From contig DLHF01000014.1 in assembly GCA_002483085.1 (NCBI GenBank), positions 1-57,583 on the forward strand: a stretch of 57,583 nt of DNA, given 5' to 3'. A program made the position numbers and the translations under genes. Position 1 is the stretch's first letter, and each line of letters begins with the position of its first letter. The DNA is from Ignavibacteria bacterium UBA7675. Lineage in GTDB: Bacteria; Bacteroidota; Ignavibacteria; Kapaibacteriales; UB7675. Below the pieces are notes generated by a model that was not told the origin of the DNA, made no database searches, and was given only the letters and a program-made list of their open reading frames with translations. This document shows positions 17,501 through 26,734 of the stretch, one piece after another.

Positions 17501-20500
17501 TTTATCGTTGATGCTCAGCAAATTGCGTTTGCAACACAGCCCTCGACGACATGTGTGTCGACTGTTCTCAACGACTTCACACTTGCTCTTCGCGATGCTT
17601 GTAACAGCGCTATCAACATCAGCACAACGGTAACGCTCAGCGTTTCCGGTGGTGCGACGCTGACACCTAATACGATGATGTCGACGGGTGGTATGGCTAC
17701 ATTCTCTGGTGTCACCTTCATGACGTCGACGGCTGGTACGTACACAATTACGGCAACAGCAGTCAACTTCCAGGGCAACACTCTGACAATAATGTCTGCG
17801 CCATTTACAGTTGACGCAAATCATATCGACTTTGCAGGTCCGATGCCTTCGGCTATCCCCTGCGGTACGACAACGAACTTCGTGGCAACCTTCCGCGATA
17901 ACTGCGAGAACGTAGTGCCTTCGATTACCAACAACGTAACAGTATCGATCGACAACGGCGGCCAGCTCAACGGCAGCACGTCGGTAACGGTTGCGGCTGT
18001 TAATGGTACGGCTACCTTCACAGGTATTACGGTGAATGGTCTTGTGGGTACCACCTATACGCTGACAGCTACTGGCCTCAGCGCAACGGGTGCTACAGTA
18101 ATGGGCACGACAACGATCACGGTTACGCCGGGTGTTCCCTCCGAAATCGTGTTCTCGGTTCAGCCCAGCACAACTGGTATCGCAGGTGTAAACCTCTCGA
18201 CAACCCCGCAAATCTCGGTACTCGATATGTGCGGCAACGTTGTTCCGACCGCAGTGTATCAGATTTCTTACAGCGTTGCTCCGGCGAGCACGAACACGGG
18301 CGCTACGCTCAATGTTCAGCCGACCAACGGTCTCGTAACAGTAAACGGTAACTCGACATTCACAGGTGTGAATCTCGAACAAACCGGTACATACATGCTG
18401 AACGCAGTAGCTAACTTTGTAAGCTACACGCCGCCGGTTGGTTACGGTCCCGCTCCGACGCAACTGTCTGTAACATCTGCTTCGTTTGTGATTCTGCCGA
18501 ACGTCGCTTATCGCCTTGGTCTTATCCAGCAACCGCCCGCTACCAACCTGGCCAACACGCTCTTCACAACGGCTACCGTTGTTGAAGTTCAGGATCAGTT
18601 TGGCAACCGTGTAACAACGGAAAGCGGTCGCACAATATCCATGGCAATTGTTTCGGGTACGCCCGGTGCAGTATTAAGCGGTACGACATCGACAACAACA
18701 GTGAACGGTCTTGCGACCTTCTCTTCGCTGAAAATCAACAAAGTTGGCACGTACACGCTTGCAGCTAACTCCTCCGGTATCACATCGGCAACAACAATTG
18801 CTTTCGATGTGATTTCTGGTCCGGCAGTTCAGCTCGGCTATACGATTCAGCCGGTATTCAACCAAAACATAACCGCCGCATCGCTCTTCACCGTAACGGT
18901 TGAGACACAAGATGCTGGTGGCAACTATGTAAATACTAACGCAACAGTCGGCATTCAGATTGGCACCAACGGCGGCACCTATACTACGGGTACGCTTACG
19001 ATTAGCACATCGAATCCGGTTGTTTCGACCAACGGTATTGCTAGCTTCACAGTAAGCATCGACAAAATCGGTGTCTACACACTGGTTGTAACTGGTGCTT
19101 CGGCAACATCGACTGGCACGCAAACACTCGTTAGCACAACCTCGAACCTGTTCAACATCGTTGCAGGTACGCCGGTGAAACTGACGCTTATCAACCAGCC
19201 CAGCAATGGTACAGCAGGTGTGGCTCTTGCTACACAGCCGTACATCCAGATTCAGGATGCTGGTGGTAACCCGGTATCGGGTGGTGCAGCCGACGGTAAC
19301 GGTACAATTATTGGCAACGAAGATGTAACGATCAACACAACAGTGTCCTTTACACCGACGCCGCCGTACACAACCGTTTCTACGCCGATTACATTCACAG
19401 TAAATGCCAACCCCATATTCACGGGTGTAACTGGCGAAGCACAATATGCTGGTCTGACATTCTACACGGCTGGTATTTACCAGATCACTGTAAATCATAC
19501 CAACATCGACGGTGGTCCGACATTCACATCGACTACTTCCGCTTCGTTTACGATTGTTCCAAACACAGCTTCGTCGACAACATCTTATGTGATTCAGCCG
19601 ACGACACAAGTAACAGTAGGTACAGCAACAACATTTAGCACGTACCTGCGCGATGCTTGGAACAACAGAACGACAACCGGTACGATCAACATTGCTCGCA
19701 CCTATGGCGACGGTACACTTTCTACGACAAACGTAACAGGTGTTACCGACGCAACAATTACCTACACGGCTGGTACCGATGCTACCATCGATCCTCCGGT
19801 AGGTATCAACGATGTTCAGATCAATCTGACCGTTGGTGGTGTTGACATCAGTGGCCCGCTGGGTACAAGCTCCTCGCCGATCTTCTACGATCAGCTTCCG
19901 AGCACCTCGGCTGCCATCAACTCGTACATTGCTGCTTCGGCTGCTTCGGCAATCGTAGGTGGCAATCCGGTTACGCTCACAGTAAACGCAGTTGACCAGT
20001 ATGGCAACCCGACGACAACAGGTACGATCTACGTAGAAGTTGTTGACGGTGGTGGTACACTTGCAACGGGCAGCGCTGGCGTTACCTTCAACGGTTCGAC
20101 ACAGGCTACGCTCGTAGGTCAGTTCTCCTACACGCTGAACTACCTGACAGGTACCAACGCTTCGCTGAATGGCGTGATCAACGCTTCGGTTAACAACTAT
20201 GTAACTGCTGGTGGTACGCACATCACGGGTTCGCCGGTCATCATCGACCAGGTGCCCTCGACGGTGGCGATTATCTCTACGCTGAGCTCGAACTTCTCGT
20301 CGATCATGGTTGGCGGTATCGTAGGCAACACAAATACTTGCGGTACACCGACAACTGCTACTCTTACAGTAGCTACAGTTGACCAGTATGGCAACCCGAC
20401 AACAACCGGTACAGTAACACTTACCTTCACACAAGGCGGCGGCATGCTGGCTAACCCCAGCGCAGGCGCAATGATCGCAGGTAATCAGGTGACAATGACC

Positions 20501-23500
20501 GGCCAAACCAGCTACACAGTACAGTATGTTTCGAGCATCGATGCTTCTATCGACGCTATGTTTACGGCTGTTACAAGCACGGGTGGTACATTAGTTGGCT
20601 CGCCGCTGACAATCGATCAGGCTCCGGGTGTTGCAACGACGGCTACGTCGACAATTGCAACCACCTCGACCGAACTCGAAGCCAACGGTACAGCGACAGC
20701 GTTCATTACAATGCAACTGAGCGACATCTATAACAACACAACGTCTACACTCTGCGCTCAAACGCCGGGTCTGACGTTCGTGCCTTCGACGGCTGGTACG
20801 CTGGTAAGCACAACTGCTACCAACGTAGGCTTTGGCCAATATCGTTGGCAGTTTGTTGCTGGCACAGTAGCTGGCATCACAGTTGAATTTACCGGCAGAC
20901 TGAACGGCTTGGCTCTGCAAACGAGCACAGCTTCGATCCGTCTGGTACCGGGTCCTGCTTCGATCACGACTTCGACTGTTTCGGCAAGCCCGAACACAAT
21001 CACGGTTGGTGGTTCGACCTCGACAATCACAGTTCAACTCCGCGATGCATTTGGCAACACTATCATTGATGATGCAGACTGTGTGCGTCTGTTTGTAACA
21101 TCGGGCCCCGGTTCGGTGACACAATCCCCGACCTATGCCGGTTTCGGTACAGGAACATGGACAGGCACATACACATCCAGTGGTACACCGGGACAGGTAG
21201 TAATCTCTGCCTTCCTCAAGGCTGATGGTCAACCGACCTGTACGTTCCCGGGTCCTGGCTACTTCGCTATTCTCGACACAGCTCAAATCAACGTGATTCC
21301 TGGTCCGGCTGTAGCCGCTACCTCGACCATCGTTGGCTCGACATCGTCGGTAGTAGTTGGCCAGACAATGGACTTCACAGTAACACTGCGCGACCAGTTT
21401 GGCAACCTCACGACCAACGGTACAGTAAATGTATCGCTTGAAAATGGTGGTGGCTCGCTGACAGCTACAGTTGGTGGCACAATTGACAACTCGACAACAG
21501 GTACGGTAACGGGCGTAACAACCGCTTCCTTCACGTACACGGCTGGTACTAATGCTTCTCTGAATGCAGAGATCGCAGCTCGTATCGCTGGTTCGCATAT
21601 TGTTAACTCGCCGCTGATCATCGACCAAGTACCGGCTGTGGCTGTTACAAGCAATTCGTTTGTGCTCGCAAGCGCAACGACACTGCAAGTAGCATGCCCC
21701 GCGCCGACAGCTTCGGTGACAGTTCAGCTCCGCGACCAGTATGGTAACAACACAGGTAATCTCGGTGGTCAGCCTTTCGTTCTTACATCGTCCGGTCCGC
21801 TGGGCTTTGGTTCGATTGGTGGCCAACCGATTACATCGGTAGACATGAATGGCGCTACAACAGCTACATTCACAGCAGGAACAACCGCTACAATCAGCGG
21901 TTCGATTACGGCTCAACTGAACAGTGCTGACATCGGTGGTTCGCCGATCGGTATCACACAGGTTCCGGGCGTGCCTTATGCAGTAGCAATTATGACACAA
22001 CCAGGTAACGGTACCGGCGGTTCGCCGATCGCTCCGCAGCCTGTTGTTCGCATTGTAGACTGCAACGGCAACACGGTGACCGGTACATCCGGTACCGTAA
22101 TCATGGCCGTTATCAACAGCCAAACATCGCCCTCGACACCTGTCGGTACGATCTTGGCTAATACCTCGGCTACCGTAGTAAATGGTGTTGCTACTTACAC
22201 CAATCTGAAGATCGACAAAATCGGTACCTATACCTTGCGCTTTGAAACTCCGGGTCTGATTACGGCTACATCGAGCACCTTTGTGATCTCGGTTGGCCCG
22301 GCTGCTCAACTTGCGTTCCTCGTTAACCCGAGCGACACACGTGCAGGCGACATTATGAGCCCGAACGTTCAAGTAGAAGTACAGGATCTTGGTGGTAACC
22401 ACGTAACGACATCGGCCAGCATCAACCTTGCAATTGGTATCAACCCGACACCGGGTGCTCCGGGCATGAACATCGGCGGTGGCGCAACAGTCCCGACGAC
22501 AACAGGCACGGCAGTATTCACAGACCTGAGCATCAACAAAGCAGCTAACGGCTACACGCTGTATGCAACAGGCTTTACGCTCGGTTCGGCTTCGGTTGTA
22601 CTGACACCTGCTACATCGGCTACCTTTAACATCATTGCGAATGTGGCTGCACAAGTTGCATTCCGTGTACATCCGCCGCTGCAATCAACGGTTGGTACAA
22701 TTCTCAACCCGGCTCCGGTTGTGGAAGTACAAGATGCTTATGGTAACTATGTAAATACAGTTGCTACTATCTCGGTAACAATCGGCAATAACTCTGGCGG
22801 TTCGGTACTGAGCGGTACGCAAACAATCACATCGGCAACAGGCGTTGCTACCTTCAGCAACCTCTCGCTCGACAAAGTGGGCCTTGGTTATACACTGTCT
22901 GCAAGCTCGCCGGGTCTTCTCCCGGGCAGCTCGAATGCGTTCGACATCGTAAGCGGTCCTCCCGTGCGCGTTGTCTTTATCGCAGAGCCGAGCGGCAACA
23001 ACATCGCTGCTGAATCCTTCACGACCCAACCGGTTGTGGAAATTCAAGACATCGGTGGCAACCGTGTGAATACAAACGCTACGGTGACAGTATCGATCGC
23101 CCTCAACGGCGGTACGTTTACTACGGGCACGCTTTCGGGTGTAACAACACTGATGGCAAGCAATGGCCGCGCTACTTTCTCGGGTCTGTCGATCGACAAG
23201 ATCGGCAACTACACGCTGCAAGTAACGTCTGCTTCGCTGGCAAGTGATACAACAGGTATCTTCACAATTATCACAGGTGCTCCGTACCGCCTCGGCTTCT
23301 ATACAGAACCGGGTAATGGTATGGCTGGCGATCCGCTGAACCAACAACCCGTTGTTCAAGTTCAGGATAAAGGTGGAAACTACATCAGCAACAACATCAA
23401 TACGCCGGTAACGCTGTCGATAGGTTCTGGTCCGGGTGTTATCACCTCGATCACACAAAATCCTCTGAATACATTTGCAGGCTTTGCAAACTTCACAGGC

Positions 23501-26500
23501 ATGACCTTCAACACGGCTGGCTGCTATACGATCGTAGCTTCGGCTCCGGGTCTGATCGGCGCTACTACGGGTACATTCTGTATTGTCCCGAACACAGCTA
23601 ACGCTACGACCTCCACGATTGCTGCTTCGGCTTCGGTTATTGCAGGCGACAACACGACGCTGACAATCACACGTCGCGACCGCTTCAACAACCTGACCAC
23701 GACTGGTACAGTAGACCTCGCAATTGCTCAGGGCGGCGGTAGCCTCTCTGCAACGATGGTGAACGGCAGCATGGTGACAACAAACGTTGTCTACACGGCA
23801 GGCACAAACGCATCGGTGGATGCAGTAATTACTGCTCAAATCACAGGTGCAAACATTGTTGGTTCGCCGGCGATGATCGACATCATTGCTGGTCCGGCTA
23901 TTCCGATCGCTTCCCACATCACATCGGCTTCCCCGACAGTGGTTGCAGGACAATCGGTTAACCTGACTGTTATGATGGCTGATCGCTTCTACAATCCGAC
24001 GACGAATGGCACAGTGAGCCTCGCAATCCTCCAGGGTGGTGGCAGCCTGAGTTCGAGCACGGTAACGGGCACGACAATGGCAACAGTATCCTACACGGCT
24101 GGCACGAACGCAGCAGTAGATGCAATCATTACAGCACAGATCACAGGTGCAAACATTGTAGGTTCGCCGCTTGTACTCGACATCATTCCTGGTGTGATTG
24201 CAGCAACAACCTCGACGGTGACACCGACGACTCTTACTGTAACGGTTGGCAGCACAGCAAGCGTGACTGTCTTCAAACGCGACCAGTACGGCAACCCGAC
24301 AACCAATGGCACTGTAACGGCTAACGTTCTCAATGCAGTTGCTGCCGGTAATGCTTCTATCGCTGGTATCGTTGACAATGGCACAACAGCAACAGTAACC
24401 TATCAGGCTGGTACGATCGCAGGCGCTAACATCGCCCAGATCCAAACGCTTGCTAATGGTGTTGCAATTGCACCGAATGTACAAGTGACACAAATCCCCG
24501 GCCCGTCTGTGGCTGCTCAGTCGACGATTACGCCGACAAGCGCTTCGGTTGTGGTTGGTGGAAACACGACGCTCTTTACAGTGAACAAACGCGACATTTA
24601 CGGCAACCCGACGACTATCGGTACGGTATCGGTAACAATTACCGACAACGGTACAGGTGGCGCAATGATCGGCAGTGTTGACAATGGCACGACCGCAACG
24701 ATTACCTACACTTCGGGTACAACCGCTGGTGTAAACATCGCTCAGGTAAATGCTCTTATCAACGGTACGCACGTTCAAGGTTCGCCTGCTAACGTTACGC
24801 AAGTGGCTGCTACGGTATCGGCTCTTACGTCGACTATCACACCGGCTGGTCCTGCAACAGTAACAGTTGGCGGTAACTCGCTTGTCTTCACAGTAACCAA
24901 ACGCGACGTTTACGGCAACCTGACCACAACTGGTACAGTCACCGTAACAGGCACAGACTTCGGCAGCAATGGTGGTGCGATCAGCACAGTAACAACTGGT
25001 TCGACAATGACTGTCACCTACGTATCGGGCACAATGGCTGGAAACAATCGCTTCCAGATCAACGCTCGTGTAGGCGGTACCGACATTATCAACTCGCCTG
25101 TGCTTATCCATCAGGTAGCAGATGTTCCGGCTCGTCTGGTAGTGCTCGCAGCTGGCAACCCGAACTCTCCGCTCTTCGATGTCTTCTCGACACCGCCTCC
25201 GGTGCTTGCTGAAGCTTCGCAAGGTGTAGCGTTCCCGGTTACTCTCGGCCTGACCGACATGTACGGAAATGCAACCAACGCCAATGCAACACTCACAATT
25301 ACGGTTGGTGGTTCTGCTGGTGCAACTGGCATGGTCACCTTCACGAATGGTGCTACATCGGCTACGACAAACGTAACGCCGATGACTGGTGGCAGCAACC
25401 TGACCGTCACCTTTACCGATGGTGGTTCCATCTCTTCGACAACGCTGACAATCACAACGGTTCACGATGCTCTTGCTCTGTCCTATGCGACACCGCAAGT
25501 GCTGACAGTAAATCAGCCGTCTGTGACAATCAATCCGACAAGAACAGGTGGACGCGCTCCGTTCACATACTCTGTAGTTGCTGGCGCTCTGCCTCCGGGC
25601 CTGAGCCTCAATACCTCGACAGGTGTGATCACGGGTATTCCGACCGACACGGTATTGGCAGCTGATACGACAATCATCCGCGTGGTGGATGTCAATGGCT
25701 CGCTTGATCAGGCTCGCATCCAATGGAAAGTCAATGCAGCTCTGACGATTTACTATGCAACAACCAATACACTGGTAATCAACCAGAACTACGCGATTGA
25801 TCCGGTGGTCATCGGTGGTACAGCTCCGTACACGTTTAGCACAATCGCAGGCGCTCTGCCCGCAGGTCTGTCGCTCAATACGTCGACCGGTCGTATCAGT
25901 GGTGCTCCGACAACAACGGGTACGTTCTCTGTAACGGTTCATGCAGTAGATGTCAATGGTGCAGCAGACAACGCAAGCCTCCAGATCATTGTAGTAACTT
26001 CCAGCACTCAGCCCACGGCTGTGAACCTGAAAGTGGTTCTCCAGGGCGCCCATGTAGGTGGTGGTACGATGAGCACGTCGCTTAACACGCAAGGTCTCAT
26101 CCCGACAACCGACCCGTATGGTCAGAATGTAACGGTTGCTACAGTTCCGGCTGGTGCAGTAGACTGGGTAGAACTCGAATTCCGCCCGTCTACCGACAAC
26201 ACCATGACAATCGCAGACACAGTAGGCTTTGTGATGAGCAACGGAAGCGTTGTTGCTCCTGATGGATCGGCTCAGATCCAAATGGGCTCCGCAAGCCTGC
26301 CCTCCGGTAGCTACTATGTGGTGGTAAGACACCGCAACCATCTGGCAGTTATGAGTTCTGTTCCGGTGGTTCTCTCGCCGAACAGCAGTACTCAGTACAA
26401 CTTCACAACGGCTCAGGGACAAGCGTTTACCTCGTTCCAACTGCCGATGATTCAGGTGGATACTGCTCCGGATGTCTATGCAATGGTTGCCGGTGATCAA

Positions 26501-26662
26501 AACCAAGATGGCATCGTAAATGCTACCGACCGCGTGAATGTCCGTAACGATTCCGGCCAGCTCGGCTACAGGTCTACCGACCTCAGCCTCGACGGTATCG
26601 TAAATGCTGTTGACCGCGTTATCTCTCGTAACAACACGTTCCGAGCAACGCAAGTACCGTAA
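14525..26662 (+). CDS. giant secreted repeat protein with dockerin-like C-terminus
   Basis: About 4045 residues, Thr/Ser/Gly/Ala/Val/Asn-rich. A long basic leader of about 80 residues precedes a hydrophobic signal core (IGLAFAALCSLFVLSSASSF, residues about 86-106) ending in AQG. Then come some 35-40 Ig-like/invasin-like repeats of about 90 residues. One class has GNPTTTGTV, YTAGTNA and INGSPLIIDQ-like signatures; the other has VEVQDAGGNYVNT and FSGLSIDKIGNYTL. Residues about 3649-3825 hold two putative-Ig (He_PIG) domains with GALPPGLSLNTSTGVITG. Residues 3826-3975 are a module shared with the next two genes, and 3983-4035 two dockerin-like loops (DQNQDGIVNATDR, DLSLDGIVNAVDR). No T9SS sorting domain is present. 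The start is uncertain: open frame extends to GTG 14252; a GGGAG site precedes 14525. Confidence 0.8.
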   Translation: MTAFLLDVIRMISMTVINALGMAKGRELPLRVPETTNRFLRVSAKPRLMPVSAGSASRPPSLLPRGDDSDEFIARASGIFRGKRPAIGLAFAALCSLFVLSSASSFAQGTMNFGASLFESRSCDLIRVDDGITNSWVGATNWNTSANPLFATGATVSLTSSGGSLMFSFDGITYTSSITTASATGGTVSFQSVYVRGAAGSYTLVLSSTGYFNTTASLTISAGIAAQIRFTEDIAAVNTAGADLQTTTASTNIVVELLDCSGNHVNSTGNVLTISSTAPGVTTANFLVTTATGGYATFNGLRLNTSGTYTLTATGASVGSTTSNVFAIVPAAPAEAFIVSGPSIMGACTTNATPFVANVYDGFGNLATNASITLTLTTSASVVSIGGNTAAAVSGVSTFTNFAIGSTAGNVYYMQVTEASIHGNTTTSSLTVIAGQPTSNTGLVFLTQPTTTAVGGIVAGTNGSVSVRLTDCAGNLATSASYLVYIDEFSGTMFFGTDGDCSSFTSKISTTLSVNGIAEFPNMAASAQSGFSYFLFAHMTTASGSTLTSQFSSISFPLITGTSSTIRFVPANSPNTSEIVGIDNIADPSNIVEVRITDCFGNLVTTTGSFTVTMSSVPTGITGLTVTTGSAGIATFTNLTITTASVNGTEYTLTATPSTPGTNTTSAVVTVYPGAPNHLHFTVQPSTTPSGSHVPGTTGPDVVVTVQDEFHNTTATGNPSITLSTTAALTLSGNTLNATGGYATFTGLTATGTTGTYQLFATSASVLTGEVSAQFQLVAGTPVALRFNIQPSTTCVGGALNNFSLSPVDAQGNVVTTSGSFTVNFSVLSSTTASGSISPNTAFGNTGTTGSISGYTFTPSHAGYYNIQATTGNLSNFPGLTLAGTSATFVMDNRILDINDPTIPAVVCVNPMGAIQYGVFDVCVQPLVRTSATITATLNGPTTGVTGNVTTATNNWTGFFTNLVITDPVPGNYSITFATLSVTGATLTTSSSFIVDAQQIAFATQPSTTCVSTVLNDFTLALRDACNSAINISTTVTLSVSGGATLTPNTMMSTGGMATFSGVTFMTSTAGTYTITATAVNFQGNTLTIMSAPFTVDANHIDFAGPMPSAIPCGTTTNFVATFRDNCENVVPSITNNVTVSIDNGGQLNGSTSVTVAAVNGTATFTGITVNGLVGTTYTLTATGLSATGATVMGTTTITVTPGVPSEIVFSVQPSTTGIAGVNLSTTPQISVLDMCGNVVPTAVYQISYSVAPASTNTGATLNVQPTNGLVTVNGNSTFTGVNLEQTGTYMLNAVANFVSYTPPVGYGPAPTQLSVTSASFVILPNVAYRLGLIQQPPATNLANTLFTTATVVEVQDQFGNRVTTESGRTISMAIVSGTPGAVLSGTTSTTTVNGLATFSSLKINKVGTYTLAANSSGITSATTIAFDVISGPAVQLGYTIQPVFNQNITAASLFTVTVETQDAGGNYVNTNATVGIQIGTNGGTYTTGTLTISTSNPVVSTNGIASFTVSIDKIGVYTLVVTGASATSTGTQTLVSTTSNLFNIVAGTPVKLTLINQPSNGTAGVALATQPYIQIQDAGGNPVSGGAADGNGTIIGNEDVTINTTVSFTPTPPYTTVSTPITFTVNANPIFTGVTGEAQYAGLTFYTAGIYQITVNHTNIDGGPTFTSTTSASFTIVPNTASSTTSYVIQPTTQVTVGTATTFSTYLRDAWNNRTTTGTINIARTYGDGTLSTTNVTGVTDATITYTAGTDATIDPPVGINDVQINLTVGGVDISGPLGTSSSPIFYDQLPSTSAAINSYIAASAASAIVGGNPVTLTVNAVDQYGNPTTTGTIYVEVVDGGGTLATGSAGVTFNGSTQATLVGQFSYTLNYLTGTNASLNGVINASVNNYVTAGGTHITGSPVIIDQVPSTVAIISTLSSNFSSIMVGGIVGNTNTCGTPTTATLTVATVDQYGNPTTTGTVTLTFTQGGGMLANPSAGAMIAGNQVTMTGQTSYTVQYVSSIDASIDAMFTAVTSTGGTLVGSPLTIDQAPGVATTATSTIATTSTELEANGTATAFITMQLSDIYNNTTSTLCAQTPGLTFVPSTAGTLVSTTATNVGFGQYRWQFVAGTVAGITVEFTGRLNGLALQTSTASIRLVPGPASITTSTVSASPNTITVGGSTSTITVQLRDAFGNTIIDDADCVRLFVTSGPGSVTQSPTYAGFGTGTWTGTYTSSGTPGQVVISAFLKADGQPTCTFPGPGYFAILDTAQINVIPGPAVAATSTIVGSTSSVVVGQTMDFTVTLRDQFGNLTTNGTVNVSLENGGGSLTATVGGTIDNSTTGTVTGVTTASFTYTAGTNASLNAEIAARIAGSHIVNSPLIIDQVPAVAVTSNSFVLASATTLQVACPAPTASVTVQLRDQYGNNTGNLGGQPFVLTSSGPLGFGSIGGQPITSVDMNGATTATFTAGTTATISGSITAQLNSADIGGSPIGITQVPGVPYAVAIMTQPGNGTGGSPIAPQPVVRIVDCNGNTVTGTSGTVIMAVINSQTSPSTPVGTILANTSATVVNGVATYTNLKIDKIGTYTLRFETPGLITATSSTFVISVGPAAQLAFLVNPSDTRAGDIMSPNVQVEVQDLGGNHVTTSASINLAIGINPTPGAPGMNIGGGATVPTTTGTAVFTDLSINKAANGYTLYATGFTLGSASVVLTPATSATFNIIANVAAQVAFRVHPPLQSTVGTILNPAPVVEVQDAYGNYVNTVATISVTIGNNSGGSVLSGTQTITSATGVATFSNLSLDKVGLGYTLSASSPGLLPGSSNAFDIVSGPPVRVVFIAEPSGNNIAAESFTTQPVVEIQDIGGNRVNTNATVTVSIALNGGTFTTGTLSGVTTLMASNGRATFSGLSIDKIGNYTLQVTSASLASDTTGIFTIITGAPYRLGFYTEPGNGMAGDPLNQQPVVQVQDKGGNYISNNINTPVTLSIGSGPGVITSITQNPLNTFAGFANFTGMTFNTAGCYTIVASAPGLIGATTGTFCIVPNTANATTSTIAASASVIAGDNTTLTITRRDRFNNLTTTGTVDLAIAQGGGSLSATMVNGSMVTTNVVYTAGTNASVDAVITAQITGANIVGSPAMIDIIAGPAIPIASHITSASPTVVAGQSVNLTVMMADRFYNPTTNGTVSLAILQGGGSLSSSTVTGTTMATVSYTAGTNAAVDAIITAQITGANIVGSPLVLDIIPGVIAATTSTVTPTTLTVTVGSTASVTVFKRDQYGNPTTNGTVTANVLNAVAAGNASIAGIVDNGTTATVTYQAGTIAGANIAQIQTLANGVAIAPNVQVTQIPGPSVAAQSTITPTSASVVVGGNTTLFTVNKRDIYGNPTTIGTVSVTITDNGTGGAMIGSVDNGTTATITYTSGTTAGVNIAQVNALINGTHVQGSPANVTQVAATVSALTSTITPAGPATVTVGGNSLVFTVTKRDVYGNLTTTGTVTVTGTDFGSNGGAISTVTTGSTMTVTYVSGTMAGNNRFQINARVGGTDIINSPVLIHQVADVPARLVVLAAGNPNSPLFDVFSTPPPVLAEASQGVAFPVTLGLTDMYGNATNANATLTITVGGSAGATGMVTFTNGATSATTNVTPMTGGSNLTVTFTDGGSISSTTLTITTVHDALALSYATPQVLTVNQPSVTINPTRTGGRAPFTYSVVAGALPPGLSLNTSTGVITGIPTDTVLAADTTIIRVVDVNGSLDQARIQWKVNAALTIYYATTNTLVINQNYAIDPVVIGGTAPYTFSTIAGALPAGLSLNTSTGRISGAPTTTGTFSVTVHAVDVNGAADNASLQIIVVTSSTQPTAVNLKVVLQGAHVGGGTMSTSLNTQGLIPTTDPYGQNVTVATVPAGAVDWVELEFRPSTDNTMTIADTVGFVMSNGSVVAPDGSAQIQMGSASLPSGSYYVVVRHRNHLAVMSSVPVVLSPNSSTQYNFTTAQGQAFTSFQLPMIQVDTAPDVYAMVAGDQNQDGIVNATDRVNVRNDSGQLGYRSTDLSLDGIVNAVDRVISRNNTFRATQVP

Positions 26663-26673
26663 ATCAAATGAAC

Positions 26674-26706
26674 CAGGTCTTCCCGGCACTCCGCCGGGAA
26701 GACCTG
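26674..26706 (+). other. strong intergenic hairpin without T-run
   Basis: A perfect 14-bp stem, CAGGTCTTCCCGGC (26674-26687) paired with 26693-26706, and a 5-nt loop, 12 nt after the giant gene's stop codon. It is followed by GTTATAAACC, not a T-run. It is more likely a 3'-end stabiliser, processing signal or partial terminator inside a polycistronic message than a full intrinsic terminator. Confidence 0.6.
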
Positions 26707-26734
26707 TTATAAACCTTAAATAAGGGATTAGTCC

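Noticed and set aside
22685..26689. Very long open frame (1334 codons) on the reverse strand opposite the giant protein
   Set aside because: Its product is Cys/Arg/Asn-rich without any domain pattern, and it mirrors the repetitive codon use of the forward gene. Similar reverse frames lie opposite other repeats (20591-22684, 18674-20506, 30789-33914, 33915-35267). They are shadows of strong codon bias.
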